From Stutzerimonas kunmingensis (lineage in GTDB: Bacteria; Pseudomonadota; Gammaproteobacteria; Pseudomonadales; Pseudomonadaceae), in the NCBI RefSeq assembly GCF_002929225.1, contig NZ_PISM01000014.1:248001-312000 (forward strand): a stretch of 64,000 nt of DNA. The letters run 5' to 3'. Below the pieces are notes generated by a model. That model searched no databases and had not been told where the DNA came from. It saw only the letters and a list, made by a program, of their open reading frames with translations. Shown here piece after piece: positions 16,692 to 25,594 of the stretch. Made by a program: the position numbers and the translations under genes. Position 1 is the stretch's first letter, and the number at the start of each line of letters is the position of its first letter.

Positions 16692-17864
16692 ATGGCCACC
16701 GATTACCATCACGGCGTCCGCGTCCTCGAAATCAACGAGGGCACGCGCCCCATTCGCACCGTTTCCACCGCCGTGGTGGGCATGGTCTGCACCGCGTCCG
16801 ATGCCGATGCGGTCAAGTTCCCCCTCAACAAGCCGGTACTGCTCACTGACGTGCTCACCGCGTCCGGATCCGCCGGCGAACTGGGTACCCTGGCGCGCAG
16901 CCTGGACGCCATCGCCGACCAGGCGTCGCCCGTCACCGTCGTGGTACGGGTGGAAGAGGGTGCCGACGAGGCCGCGACCACCAGCAACATCATCGGCGGC
17001 GTAAGCCCAACCGGCGAATACCTGGGCATGAAGGCGCTGCTGGCTGCTGAGGCCCAGCTCGGCGTCAAGCCGCGCATCCTCGGCGTGCCTGGGCTCGATT
17101 CGCTGCCGGTCACCACCGAGCTGGTAGCGATCGCCGAGAAGCTGCGCGGCTTCGCCTATGCCAGCGCATACGGCTGCGAGACCGTCAGCGATGCCATCGC
17201 CTACCGCGCAGGCTTCGGTGCACGTGAGCTGATGCTCATCTGGCCGGACTTCGTCTCCTGGGACACCGTGGCGAACGCCAACGCACCGGCCAGCGCCATC
17301 GCCCGCGCCCTGGGCCTGCGCGCCAAGCTGGACGAGCAGGTCGGCTGGCATAAGACCCTGTCGAACGTGCCGGTCAACGGCGTGTCGGGCCTGTCCAAGG
17401 ACATCTACTTCGACCTGCAGAACCCCGCCACCGACGCCGGCCTGCTCAACGCCGACGAGGTCACCACGCTGATCCGCCGTGACGGCTTCCGCTTCTGGGG
17501 CAGCCGCACCTGTTCGGCTGACCCGCTGTTCGCCTTCGAGAACTACACTCGCACTGCCCAGGTGCTGGCAGACACCATGGCCGAGGGGCACTTCTGGGCC
17601 GTGGACAAGCCCATGCACGCCAGCCTGGTGCGCGACATCGTCGAGGGCATCAACGCCAAGTTCCGCGAGCTGATCCGTGGCGGCTACCTGATCGGCGGCG
17701 AATGCTGGTTCGATGAAGCCGCCAACGACAAAGACACCCTCAAGGCCGGCAAGCTGTTCCTGGACTACGACTACACCCCCGTCCCGCCGCTGGAAAACCT
17801 GCTGCTGCGTCAGCGCATCACCGATCGCTACCTGGTCGACTTCGCCGCCGGCATCACCGCCTGA
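16692..17864 (+). CDS. FI: Tail sheath protein (gpFI family)
   Basis: 390 residues, close to P2 gpFI (396). The contractile sheath subunit. [20 protein letters not shown] and the C-terminal [20 protein letters not shown] are strong family signatures. A CAGGAG ribosome site precedes the start. Confidence 0.97.
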   Translation: MATDYHHGVRVLEINEGTRPIRTVSTAVVGMVCTASDADAVKFPLNKPVLLTDVLTASGSAGELGTLARSLDAIADQASPVTVVVRVEEGADEAATTSNIIGGVSPTGEYLGMKALLAAEAQLGVKPRILGVPGLDSLPVTTELVAIAEKLRGFAYASAYGCETVSDAIAYRAGFGARELMLIWPDFVSWDTVANANAPASAIARALGLRAKLDEQVGWHKTLSNVPVNGVSGLSKDIYFDLQNPATDAGLLNADEVTTLIRRDGFRFWGSRTCSADPLFAFENYTRTAQVLADTMAEGHFWAVDKPMHASLVRDIVEGINAKFRELIRGGYLIGGECWFDEAANDKDTLKAGKLFLDYDYTPVPPLENLLLRQRITDRYLVDFAAGITA

Positions 17865-17911
17865 CCCCATTGACCCGCGCGGCCCCGGCCGCGCCGTAGG
17901 AGAGCCCAGCC

Positions 17912-18427
17912 ATGGCCCTGCCCAAAAAGCTGAAACACATGAACCTGTTCAACGATGGCAACAGCTACGTTGGGCAGTGCAAGTCCGTCACGCTGCCAAC
18001 CCTCACCCGCAAGCTGGAAAGCTTCCGCGGCGCCGGCATGGACGGCACGGTGAAAGTCGACCTCGGCCACGGCGACGACGGCATCCAGATCGAATGGACC
18101 CTCGGCGGCTGGGACCTGACCGTGCTGCGCCAGTTCGGCGCTGTGAAAGCGGACGGCGTGATGCTGCGCTGGGCCGGTTCCGTGCAGCGTGACGACACCG
18201 GCGAGGTCTCCGCCGTCGAGGTGGTCGCTCGCGGCCGGCACGAGGAGATCGACTTCGGCGACGCCGAGTCCGGTGAAGACACCGAGCACTCCATCACCAC
18301 CACCTGCACCTACTACAAGCTCAGCGTTGACGGCGAGGTGATCATCGAGATCGACCTGCTCAACTTCGTCTTCAACGTCGACGGCGACGACCGCCTCGCC
18401 GAGCACCGCAAGGCCATCGGCCTGTAA
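17912..18427 (+). CDS. FII: Major tail tube protein (gpFII family)
   Basis: 171 residues (P2 gpFII is 172). MALPKKLKHMNLFNDGNSYVG is typical. It polymerises inside the sheath. A TAGGAG ribosome site lies upstream, and the gene follows sheath by 47 bp. Confidence 0.97.
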   Translation: MALPKKLKHMNLFNDGNSYVGQCKSVTLPTLTRKLESFRGAGMDGTVKVDLGHGDDGIQIEWTLGGWDLTVLRQFGAVKADGVMLRWAGSVQRDDTGEVSAVEVVARGRHEEIDFGDAESGEDTEHSITTTCTYYKLSVDGEVIIEIDLLNFVFNVDGDDRLAEHRKAIGL

Positions 18428-18511
18428 GCCATGCACGGCCAGCGCCCACCGTTTCGCAACCCGCCGCAGCCGCCAAGCGCTGCGGCAACCCTAACCCCAA
18501 GGAGCAACCCC

Positions 18512-18808
18512 ATGAGCAAGACCAGCGAGCCCATCGTCCTCGAGCAGGCCATCAAGCGCGGCGAGACCAGCATCACCGAGATCACCCTGCGCAAGCCCGC
18601 TGCTGGCGAGCTGCGCGGCCTCAAGCTGGCGGACCTGATCAACGGCGACGTCAACGCCACCATCCGCCTGGTGCCGCGCATCAGCCAGCCGACCCTCACC
18701 GAGCAGGAAGTTGCAGCCCTGGACGTGGCCGATCTGCTGGGCTGCGCGGATGCCATCGCCGGTTTTTTGCAGAAGACGGGCAGCACGGCGGAATCCCCCG
18801 CCGCGTAG
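18512..18808 (+). CDS. E: Tail assembly protein E (zero-frame product)
   Basis: 98 residues starting MSKTSEPIVLEQAIKRG behind AAGGAG (an upstream ATG at 18431 has no ribosome site). P2 gpE is 91. Tail-assembly chaperone working with the tape measure. The codons GGT TTT TTG at 18761-18769 form a T-TTT-TTG slippery heptamer in the correct phase for minus-one shifting. Confidence 0.92.
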   Translation: MSKTSEPIVLEQAIKRGETSITEITLRKPAAGELRGLKLADLINGDVNATIRLVPRISQPTLTEQEVAALDVADLLGCADAIAGFLQKTGSTAESPAA

Positions 18809-18939
18809 ACGATGTGATGGCGGACATCGCCCTGGTGTTCCACTGGGGACCAGAGCAGATGAACGCCATGCCGCTGCATGAACTGATGGACTGGCGCGAG
18901 CGCGCCATCGAACGATGGGAGCGCACGCATGGCGCGTGA
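18512..18939 (+). CDS. E': Tail assembly protein E' (programmed -1 frameshift product)
   Basis: Slipping at T-TTT-TTG (18763-18769) continues translation in the -1 frame from 18769 through 56 sense codons to TGA at 18937-18939. The product has 142 residues, the length I recall for the P2 E+E' fusion. The extension contains ADIALVFHWGPEQMNAM, the P2 GpE family motif. An internal ATG at 18817 would give the extension alone as 40 residues, as databases often annotate it. The end overlaps the tape-measure start by 11 bp. It parallels lambda G/GT. Confidence 0.88.
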
Positions 18940-21694
18940 TCTGAACCTCAAGGTCAACCTCCAGGCGCTGGACAACGCGTCGCGTACCTTCCGCAACATC
19001 GCCGGGGGTGCGGTTGGCCTAGGCCGCGCTCTCAAGGACACCCGCGGCGAACTCAAGGGCCTGCAGGCCCTGCAGAAGGACGTCAGTTCATTCCGTAACC
19101 TCAAGGGCGCTGCTGACCAGACCGGCAGCGCCATGCAGGCCAACCGCGAGCGCGTCAAGGCGCTGTCCCGCGAAATGGCTGCCGCCGAAACGCCGACCAA
19201 GGCGCTGACGCGTGAATTCCAGAGCGCGGTCCGCCAGGGCCATGCCCTCAAGCAGAAGCACAACGAACAGCAGCGCGAGCTGCAGGGCCTGCGCGGCAAG
19301 CTGGGCGAGGCGGGCATCAGCACCCGCAACCTCTCCGACCATGAGCGCGAGTTGCGCCAGCGTGTCGAGCGCACCAACCAGACGCTCGGCCAGCAGGAGC
19401 AGCGCCTCAAGCAGCTCACCACCCAGCAGAAGCGCCTCGGCCAGGCCAAGGCCGACTACGACCGCACCCAGCAGCTGGCCGGCAGCATGGCCGCGACGGG
19501 GGCGGGTGGGCTGGCCACCGGCAGCGGCATCCTCTATGCCGGTGCGAAGGTCATGGCGCCGGGGCTGGAGTTCGACGCGGCCATGAGCAAGGTGCAGTCG
19601 CTGACCCGCCTGGATGCCGCATCCGAAGATATGGCAGCGCTGCGCGAGCAGGCCCGCCAGCTTGGTGCCAGTACCCAGTTCACCGCGGGTCAGGCGGCCG
19701 ATGCCCAGGGCTTTCTGGCTATGGCCGGCTTCAAGGCCGAATCCATCCAGGCGGCGATGCCCGGCATGCTCGATCTCGCCAAGGCCGGCGACAGTGGCCT
19801 GGCTGAAACGGCAGACATCGCCTCCAACATCCTCACCGGCTTCAACCTGCAGGCGAGCGAAACCGGGCGCCTGGGTGACGTGCTGGTAGGCACCTTCACC
19901 CGTTCCAACGTCAACCTGCAGATGCTCGGCGAGACGATGAAGTACGCCGCGCCCGTCGCCGCATCCGTGGGGCAGGATCTTGAGACCGTTGCCGCCATGG
20001 CCGGCAAGCTGGGTGACGCCGGCATTCAGGGCAGCATGGGCGGTACCGCGCTGCGGGCCATCCTCAACCGCCTGAGCGCCCCGCCTAAAGCAGCCGCTGA
20101 CGCCCTGGACAAGCTCGGCATCAGCGCCAAGGATGCCCAGGGCAACCTGCGCGACGTACCCACCGTACTGCAGGAGATCTACGAGAAAACCAAGAACATG
20201 GGCGACGCCGACCGTGCCGGCCTGCTCAAGGGCATCGCCGGCGAAGAAGCGGTCGCAGGCCTGCAGGTGCTGGTCAAGCAGGCCGGCAGCGGCGCGCTGC
20301 AGGAGTTCGTCAGCACCCTCAAGGCCACCGAGGGCGAAGCCAGCGCCACGGCCAAGACCATGGCCGACAACCTGCGCGGCGATCTCTCGGCCATGGGCAG
20401 CGCCTGGGAAGATCTCGGCATCCAGCTCCAGGAGCAGCAGAACGGCCCCATGCGCGAGATCACCCAAACGCTCACCGGCATCATCGGTGGTGTGAAGGGC
20501 TGGATCGCCGAGAACCCCAAACTGGCCGCCAACATCGTCAAGACCGCCGCCGGCGTCGGGATCCTCATGGCTGGCATGGGCGGGCTGACGTTGGCGATCG
20601 CCAGTATCCTCGGCCCGTTCGCCATGCTGCGCTACGGCATGATGCTGTTCGGCATCAAGGGCGCCGGGCTGGCCGGCACGCTGTTCAACCTGGGCAAAAC
20701 GGCGCTGCCGCTGGTGGGCAAGGGCATCCTGTTCATCGGCCGTGCATTAGCGATGAACCCCATCGGCCTGGCGATCACCGCCATCGCCGGCGGCGCGTAC
20801 CTGATCTACCGCAACTGGGACAAGGTTGGGCCGTACTTCCTCGGACTGTGGGAGGAGATCAAAGCGGGCTTTTCCGGGGGGCTGGGTGGCATCGCCGCCA
20901 CCATCGTCAATTTCAGCCCGCTGGGCCTGTTCTACCGCGCGTTCGCCGGTGTGCTCGGCTATCTGGGTGTGGATCTGCCCGCCAAGTTCACCGACTTCGG
21001 CGGCATGCTCATGCAGGGGCTGGCCAACGGCATCAAGAACGCGGCCGGCGCGGTCAAGGGCGCCGTGGTCGGCGCGGCGGACAGCAGCATCGGCTGGTTC
21101 AAGGAAAAGCTCGGCATTCACTCACCGTCGCGCGTATTCGCCGAGCTGGGCGGCTTCACCATGGCGGGCCTCGAGCAGGGCCTGCAGGCGGGGGAACGTG
21201 GCCCGCTGTCGCAGCTGGGCAGCACAACTGACCGAATGAAAGAACTCGGCAGTGTTGAATTGGCGGCGACGCTGCGTGCTGCCGATTCAAAGCGTGGCGA
21301 TAACGAAGTGTCCCTCTCGCAACCACGCACAGCGATTTCCGGCCCATTGTCACGGCCCAGGCCGGGCGGCGACGCTGAACGCACAATGGCGAATCTGGTT
21401 AACGCGACCAAACGCATCGGAGCTGTAGCTGCGGGCGCTATCGGCCTAAGCGCCGCGGCCACTGCCATGCCGGCAGCAGCAGAGCCCGTCACGTTCGATA
21501 CGCGCCCGCCGCTGGCCGCGCGGACTGCTTCGCCATCTGCTGCCCAGAGCGCGCCAGCGCCGATCACCGTGCACATCCACGCGGCCCCCGGGCAGGACGC
21601 CAACGCCATCGCCCGTGCCGTCGCCGCCGAGCTGGACAAGCGCGAGCGCGAACGCGGCGCCCGTGCCCGCTCATCCCTATTCGACCAGGACTGA
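18929..21694 (+). CDS. T: Tape measure protein (gpT family)
   Basis: 921 residues (P2 gpT is 815). It sets tail length. Long N-terminal coiled coil (residues 25-170), a TP901-type core (SKVQSLTRLDAASEDM and AAVAGKL-like region, 220-440), a hydrophobic middle (520-620) and a Gly/Ala-rich tail. The closing HSPSRVFAELGGF motif is typical. The start lies within E'. Confidence 0.96.
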   Translation: MARDLNLKVNLQALDNASRTFRNIAGGAVGLGRALKDTRGELKGLQALQKDVSSFRNLKGAADQTGSAMQANRERVKALSREMAAAETPTKALTREFQSAVRQGHALKQKHNEQQRELQGLRGKLGEAGISTRNLSDHERELRQRVERTNQTLGQQEQRLKQLTTQQKRLGQAKADYDRTQQLAGSMAATGAGGLATGSGILYAGAKVMAPGLEFDAAMSKVQSLTRLDAASEDMAALREQARQLGASTQFTAGQAADAQGFLAMAGFKAESIQAAMPGMLDLAKAGDSGLAETADIASNILTGFNLQASETGRLGDVLVGTFTRSNVNLQMLGETMKYAAPVAASVGQDLETVAAMAGKLGDAGIQGSMGGTALRAILNRLSAPPKAAADALDKLGISAKDAQGNLRDVPTVLQEIYEKTKNMGDADRAGLLKGIAGEEAVAGLQVLVKQAGSGALQEFVSTLKATEGEASATAKTMADNLRGDLSAMGSAWEDLGIQLQEQQNGPMREITQTLTGIIGGVKGWIAENPKLAANIVKTAAGVGILMAGMGGLTLAIASILGPFAMLRYGMMLFGIKGAGLAGTLFNLGKTALPLVGKGILFIGRALAMNPIGLAITAIAGGAYLIYRNWDKVGPYFLGLWEEIKAGFSGGLGGIAATIVNFSPLGLFYRAFAGVLGYLGVDLPAKFTDFGGMLMQGLANGIKNAAGAVKGAVVGAADSSIGWFKEKLGIHSPSRVFAELGGFTMAGLEQGLQAGERGPLSQLGSTTDRMKELGSVELAATLRAADSKRGDNEVSLSQPRTAISGPLSRPRPGGDAERTMANLVNATKRIGAVAAGAIGLSAAATAMPAAAEPVTFDTRPPLAARTASPSAAQSAPAPITVHIHAAPGQDANAIARAVAAELDKRERERGARARSSLFDQD

Positions 21695-21713
21695 TTACCA
21701 GGAGTAATGGACC

Positions 21714-22154
21714 ATGATGATGGCCCTCGGCATGTTCGTCTTTTCGCTGGAGACCCTGGCCTACCAGGAATTCCAGCGCCAGACCGAATGGCGCCACGGC
21801 TCCACCAACCGCATCGGCACCAACCCTGCGCGCCAGTACCTGGGGCGCGGTGATGACAGCATCACACTGCCGGGCGTACTGCTGCCCGCGCTGGCCGGCA
21901 CCCAGCTCAGCCTGGACGCCCTGCGCACCATGGCTGACACCGGCAAGGCGTGGCCGCTGGTGGAGGGCACCGGGAAGATCTACGGCACCTGGATCATCGA
22001 GAGCCTGAGCGAGACGCGCACGCTGTTCTTCCGCGACGGCCAGGCGCGGCGCATCGAGTTCACCCTTTCGCTCAAACGCATCGACGATGGCCGGGTGGAT
22101 CTGCTCGGCAGCGCCATCGCCGCCGGCGGCAACCTCCTGCGGAGGCTGCTGTGA
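21714..22154 (+). CDS. U: Tail protein U
   Basis: 146 residues (P2 gpU is 159), starting MMMALGMFVFSLETLAYQEF after AGGAG. A tail-terminator/assembly protein; ARQYLGRGDDSITLPGVLLP is family-typical. It overlaps D by 4 bp (GTGA). Confidence 0.95.
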   Translation: MMMALGMFVFSLETLAYQEFQRQTEWRHGSTNRIGTNPARQYLGRGDDSITLPGVLLPALAGTQLSLDALRTMADTGKAWPLVEGTGKIYGTWIIESLSETRTLFFRDGQARRIEFTLSLKRIDDGRVDLLGSAIAAGGNLLRRLL

Positions 22155-23434
22155 TCGAGGAACTGCTCACCCAGGGCAAGGGCCTGCTCGACCAGGCCAA
22201 GGGTTACGCCCAGCAGGCAGCGGACCAGTACCGCGACGCCACCGCCTACCCGCAGCCGATCTGCCGGGTGGTAGTCAACGGCCAGGACATCACCAGCGCC
22301 ATCGAGCAGCGCCTCATCAGCATCGAACTCACCGACAACCGCGGCATGGAGGCAGACCAGCTCAGCATCAGCCTCAGCGACCACGACGGCCTGCTGGCCA
22401 TCCCGCCACGCGGCGCCGTGGTGCGCCTCTGGCTCGGCTGGCACGACACCGGCCTGGTGGACAAGGGCAGCTACACCGTGGACGAGGTCGAACACAGTGG
22501 CGCGCCGGACGTGCTCAACATCCGCGCCCGCAGCGCGGACCTGCGCGAGGGGCTCAAGGCCAAGAAGGAACGCAGCTGGAGCGGGCAGACCTTGGGCGCC
22601 ATCGTCCAGACCGTGGCGGGTGCCTACGGGCTCAGCCCGGTGATCAGCGCGGCGCTGTCGGTCATCCAGCTCGCCCAGGTCGACCAGGCCAACGAGTCGG
22701 ACGCCAACCTGCTCAGCCGCCTCGGCCAGCAGTTCGACGCCATTGCCAGCATCAAGGCCGGGCGCCTGCTGTTCATGCCGGCCGGCAAGAGCACCACCGC
22801 CAGCGGCGCCGCACTGCCGCACATCACGCTCACCCGCGCCGATGGCGACGGCCACCGCTACCTGCAGGCAGACCGCGACAGTTACAGCGGCGTGCGCGCC
22901 TACTACTACGAGCTGAACAGCGCCGAGAAGAAGGAGGCGATCGCCGGCGGCGGCGACAACCTCAAGGACCTGCGCCACACCTACACCGACCAGCAGGCCG
23001 CCCTGCGCGCCGCCCGCGCTGAGTGGTCCCGTCTGCAGCGCGGCACCGCCACGCTCAGCTACACCCTGGCAAAGGGCCGGCCGGACCTTATCCCTGAACT
23101 CACCTACAGCCTGATCGGCGTGAAGGCCGACATCGACGCCGTGGTCTGGCTCGGCGCCAACGTGCGGCACTCATTCACGCCGGACAGCTACACCACCGCC
23201 CTGGAGCTGGAATCCAAGCTGCCGGACGCCGACGACATCGCCGACCTGGCCGAGGCCGGCAACTACACCGGCGTGCTCGCCTGGTACCGCGACGAGAAAA
23301 CCGGCGAGCAGAAGAAACTCACCGAAGGCGACCAGGCCAGCCCCAAGCGCCTGGTCCATCTGTATGCCGAGAAATCGAGCGCCGTGCGCGCCGTGGAGCG
23401 GGAATGGAAACGGATACAACAAGCCAGCGCCTGA
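22151..23434 (+). CDS. D: Tail protein D (gpD family, gp27-like hub)
   Basis: 427 residues from a GTG start overlapping the U stop (P2 gpD is 387). It forms the hub at the base of the spike. YPQPICRVVVNGQDITSAI, DQLSISLSDHDG and LSRLGQQFDAIASIKAGRL are strong matches to the phage late control D family. The C-terminal 40 residues are poorly conserved. Last large gene of the FI operon. Confidence 0.95.
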   Translation: MIEELLTQGKGLLDQAKGYAQQAADQYRDATAYPQPICRVVVNGQDITSAIEQRLISIELTDNRGMEADQLSISLSDHDGLLAIPPRGAVVRLWLGWHDTGLVDKGSYTVDEVEHSGAPDVLNIRARSADLREGLKAKKERSWSGQTLGAIVQTVAGAYGLSPVISAALSVIQLAQVDQANESDANLLSRLGQQFDAIASIKAGRLLFMPAGKSTTASGAALPHITLTRADGDGHRYLQADRDSYSGVRAYYYELNSAEKKEAIAGGGDNLKDLRHTYTDQQAALRAARAEWSRLQRGTATLSYTLAKGRPDLIPELTYSLIGVKADIDAVVWLGANVRHSFTPDSYTTALELESKLPDADDIADLAEAGNYTGVLAWYRDEKTGEQKKLTEGDQASPKRLVHLYAEKSSAVRAVEREWKRIQQASA

Positions 23435-23529
23435 CCGAGCCCGAGCCGCCGGCTGAGCCCGTGCGCTCGGCCTGGGAGCTGATCGATGAGCAATGGGCGG
23501 AGCAGGGCGAGGCGCCGATGTGCATGTAA
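23404..23529 (+). CDS. Small ORF overlapping the end of D
   Basis: A 41-codon reading frame (METDTTSQRLTEPEPPAEP ... MCM) starts 31 bp before the D stop in another frame and ends just before the operon terminator. The proline/glutamate-rich start and acidic middle are not shared with a family I recognise. Coding is plausible from position only; there is no clear ribosome site. Confidence 0.4.
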   Translation: METDTTSQRLTEPEPPAEPVRSAWELIDEQWAEQGEAPMCM

Positions 23530-23534
23530 CGAGA

Positions 23535-23558
23535 AGCCCGGCACTGGCCGGGCTCAGG
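23535..23558 (+). terminator. Hairpin between late operon and lysogeny operon
   Basis: AGCCCGGC (23535-23542) and GCCGGGCT (23547-23554) form an 8-bp stem. The T run is weak on both strands. Its place between convergent operons suggests a bidirectional terminator. Confidence 0.55.
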
Positions 23559-23559
23559 G

Positions 23560-23700
23560 TCAACCGGGCGTACTCGCCAACGCATCCAGCAGGCGCAGCA
23601 GGTGCTGCTGGTCCTGCGGTGACAGCTGCCGAAACAGGCGCAGCACCTCGCGTTCTTGGGCGGTGATCGGGGCGATGGGTAGGTTGGCGTTACTGCTCAT
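23560..23700 (-). CDS. Small conserved-looking prophage protein
   Basis: 46 residues starting MSSNANLPIAPITAQEREV with AGGAGTGACCC before the ATG. Two helices (EREVLRLFRQL and QDQQHLLRLLDALA) make up most of it, and it resembles short hypothetical proteins of Pseudomonas prophages. Last gene of the leftward lysogeny operon, 61 bp after the DUF2511 gene. The function is unknown; a small regulator is one possibility. Confidence 0.65.
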   Translation of the reverse strand: MSSNANLPIAPITAQEREVLRLFRQLSPQDQQHLLRLLDALASTPG

Positions 23701-23761
23701 TGGGTCACTCCTGTGGATACGAAAAATGACCGTACCCTCGATTGCGGAGAACCCAAGCGCC

Positions 23762-24085
23762 TCAGCGGCAGAGCTTCAGCCCGGCCTCGATCACTGGCCC
23801 GACGCTCTGCTTTAGTCCTGGAATGGTTTTGTTTTCAGCCCACGCGCCATCCAACGGATCCAGCCCAAGCTGCCGCGCCTTCGCATTGGCCGGGCCGTTC
23901 AATCCATACATGCGCCCCGTCTCGGGGTCAGTCACGACCACGGCATTACCAGGTAGGCACTGCAGGTGCATTTCTTCCGGTACGAATGGCCAGGCGGCCC
24001 CGAATTCTTCGGCGCTGATCAGCTTGGGCGGTGCAGCGAGGGCGAGCGGGGCGGCCAGCAGCAGGCCGAGTAGGAGGTTGCGCAT
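23762..24085 (-). CDS. DUF2511 (YebY-like) secreted protein, prophage cargo
   Basis: 107 residues with a clear signal peptide (MRNLLLGLLLAAPLALA, cleavage after ALA) and two cysteines in the mature part (LQCLPG and LKLCR). PFVPEEMHLQC and DPETGRMYGLNGPAN match the DUF2511/YebY type. A periplasmic protein encoded in the lysogeny operon, so probably expressed from the dormant prophage. Its role is unknown. An AAGGAG site precedes the start. Confidence 0.8.
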   Translation of the reverse strand: MRNLLLGLLLAAPLALAAPPKLISAEEFGAAWPFVPEEMHLQCLPGNAVVVTDPETGRMYGLNGPANAKARQLGLDPLDGAWAENKTIPGLKQSVGPVIEAGLKLCR

Positions 24086-24115
24086 GGTGACGCTCCTTGT
24101 CTTATGTGTCTGGAC

Positions 24116-24358
24116 TCAGCGGCTACGGGTGCCGGTTATGATGTAGAGCACATCCGCATCGGTGCGGGCCGCCAGCGCCTGCAGGTAGTCGATGGGGATG
24201 GTGGAGGTGCCGTTTTCGAACCGCTTCTGCATGTAGTCGGTGATGCCGGCGAGGTGGGCGAGTTCGTGCAGTTCCAGACACAGGCGCTTGCGCTCTTCGG
24301 CCAGGCGGGCGCCGAAGGCGGCTGGCAGATCTTCGACGGTGGCTTCGGCTGGGGTCAT
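24116..24358 (-). CDS. Small XRE-family helix-turn-helix regulator
   Basis: 80 residues. RLAEERKRLCLELHELAHLAG then YMQKRFENGTSTIPIDYLQAL is a Cro/C1-type HTH, followed by DADVLYIITG, the same closing phrase as the repressor at 24887. It is the third gene of the leftward operon. The shared ADVLYI(I/L)TG tail suggests it and the repressor arose from a common HTH protein. Confidence 0.85.
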   Translation of the reverse strand: MTPAEATVEDLPAAFGARLAEERKRLCLELHELAHLAGITDYMQKRFENGTSTIPIDYLQALAARTDADVLYIITGTRSR

Positions 24359-24387
24359 GCGGCAGCTCCTTACAGGTAGAGGTCAGC

Positions 24388-24864
24388 TCAGGCGAAGTGC
24401 CGCGCAAGGCTTCGAGGTCGCAGGATTTCGCCAGTGTCGAGATCCACCACGTCGCCGATGATGCGTTCGATCTTGAATGTTCGCTCCGCTTGGCGGTCGT
24501 GGCATTCCCCCTTGAGATAGGTGGCCGTCACTGAGTGAACAGTGACCGTGCGATAGGTGACATCACCCACTGAGTCTTCGTAGGTGAAAGCAACTTCGCC
24601 CAGGCGCCAGCCGGTACGCATGGCGCGGCTTGGTGCAGCGGTGTGATCAGGGGCGCGGCGGACTGGTTGATCTGAAGGGGATGGAGAAGCAGAGCCAAGT
24701 TCGAGGCGCTTGCGTTGAGCACTGCTGAGCGGCTGCGGCTTGTGAGCCTCCCACGGCTTCGACTGAGCCATCAGGGCGGCGCCCTTGCGATTGGTGCGCC
24801 GAACCAGAGCCACGAATATGGCCACACCAATGGCGACCAACGCCAAACCTACGAAAGCTTCCAT
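24388..24864 (-). CDS. Membrane-anchored protein with WYL-like C-terminal domain
   Basis: 158 residues. One N-terminal transmembrane helix (FVGLALVAIGVAIFVALV), a basic and Ser/Pro-rich linker to about residue 85, then a compact beta domain (VTYRTVTVHSVTATYLKG, RQAERTFKIERIIGDV, DTGEIL). The last part resembles WYL domains, which bind nucleotides or small ligands and often control phage defence genes. No DNA-binding domain is fused. It lies between the repressor and the small XRE gene; a membrane-located sensor or superinfection-exclusion factor is possible but unproven. Confidence 0.65.
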   Translation of the reverse strand: MEAFVGLALVAIGVAIFVALVRRTNRKGAALMAQSKPWEAHKPQPLSSAQRKRLELGSASPSPSDQPVRRAPDHTAAPSRAMRTGWRLGEVAFTYEDSVGDVTYRTVTVHSVTATYLKGECHDRQAERTFKIERIIGDVVDLDTGEILRPRSLARHFA

Positions 24865-24886
24865 GCCAGCTCCTTATGTGTGCTGC

Positions 24887-25228
24887 TTATTTCTCGGTTT
24901 GATACCGCCCAGCCGATTCTGCCAGCGCTGAGGTCATGCGCCTCACTGCGGCGCGGTCGCTTCCGGGCATCGATCGGTAGTCGTTTAAAACTGCGGATTC
25001 TTCGGTTGTGAGGGCCGTTTCGTTGGGTGCGGAGCGCTGGCCAGTGAGGATGTACAGCACGTCAACGCCAGCGGCTGCCACGGTGGCGAGATAAGCAGCA
25101 TCCGGGCTTCGCTCGCCCTTCTCATAGTTGAACTGGGTGGTCTTCGACACCTTCGCGAGCGCCGCGAATTCACCTTGGTTCAGGCCCAGGCGCGCACGCT
25201 CTTCCTTCAGCCTTTCGCCGATATTCAA
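24887..25228 (-). CDS. C: Lysogeny repressor (P2 C-like, XRE family)
   Basis: About 113 residues if translation begins at TTG 25228 (or TTG 25231), behind AAAGGGG; no ATG is suitably placed, and an upstream in-frame ATG would cross the operator region. An N-terminal HTH (IGERLKEERARLGLNQGEF to YEKGERSPDAAYL) is followed by DVLYILTG and a short helical tail. It is divergent from the early operon, with a perfect inverted repeat between. Length is near P2 C (99). It has no LexA-like protease domain, so induction by RecA cleavage is unlikely. Confidence 0.82.
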   Translation of the reverse strand: MNIGERLKEERARLGLNQGEFAALAKVSKTTQFNYEKGERSPDAAYLATVAAAGVDVLYILTGQRSAPNETALTTEESAVLNDYRSMPGSDRAAVRRMTSALAESAGRYQTEK

Positions 25229-25248
25229 CAAAACGACCCCTTTGTGTG

Positions 25249-25277
25249 TTGACAGTTCAACGCTCGTTGAATAATCT
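25249..25277 (+). promoter_or_regulatory. Early rightward promoter with repressor operator in its spacer
   Basis: TTGACA at 25249-25254 and TAATCT at 25272-25277 are separated by exactly 17 bp. The spacer contains the perfect inverted repeat TTCAACG-CT-CGTTGAA (25256-25271). A repressor bound there would block both elements. This faces the early operon beginning at 25314. Confidence 0.8.
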
Positions 25278-25313
25278 GTCGCCACATTGAACAGATTTGA
25301 ATGGTTTTGAATC

Positions 25314-25565
25314 ATGCCAGCCACACGCACCCCCAAACAAGCGAAGGAATGGCTCGCCAAGCAGGGCAAGACCGTCCAGGAATTTGCCCGCGAGCACAGC
25401 CTTGATCCGTTCACCTGCTACCAGGTGCTTTCCGGCGCGAAGAAGGGCACCCGCGGCGAGTCGCATCGCGCCGCCGTGCTGCTGGGCATCAAGGAAGGCG
25501 TGGCGGATGTGCCCGAGCAGTACGGGCGCCGCGCCAGCGATATCGGCACTGTGATTTCACAGTAA
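25314..25565 (+). CDS. Phage DNA-binding protein, BcepMu gp16 family (Cox/Cro position)
   Basis: 83 residues. MPATRTPKQAKEWLAKQGKT, FAREHSLDPFTCYQVLSGAK and KGTRGESHRAAVLLGIKEG match the BcepMu gp16-type helix-turn-helix family. First gene of the early operon and divergent from the repressor, where P2 encodes Cox, so it probably opposes the repressor or directs excision. There is no evident Shine-Dalgarno before the ATG, about 30 nt after the predicted transcription start. Confidence 0.8.
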   Translation: MPATRTPKQAKEWLAKQGKTVQEFAREHSLDPFTCYQVLSGAKKGTRGESHRAAVLLGIKEGVADVPEQYGRRASDIGTVISQ

Positions 25566-25594
25566 TGGCACCTGGCCCAGCGAGAAACCAGAAC

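Noticed and set aside
19088..20467. 459-codon minus-strand frame opposite the tape measure
   Set aside because: Shadow of gene T; repetitive Gly/Ala/Leu composition and no ribosome site.
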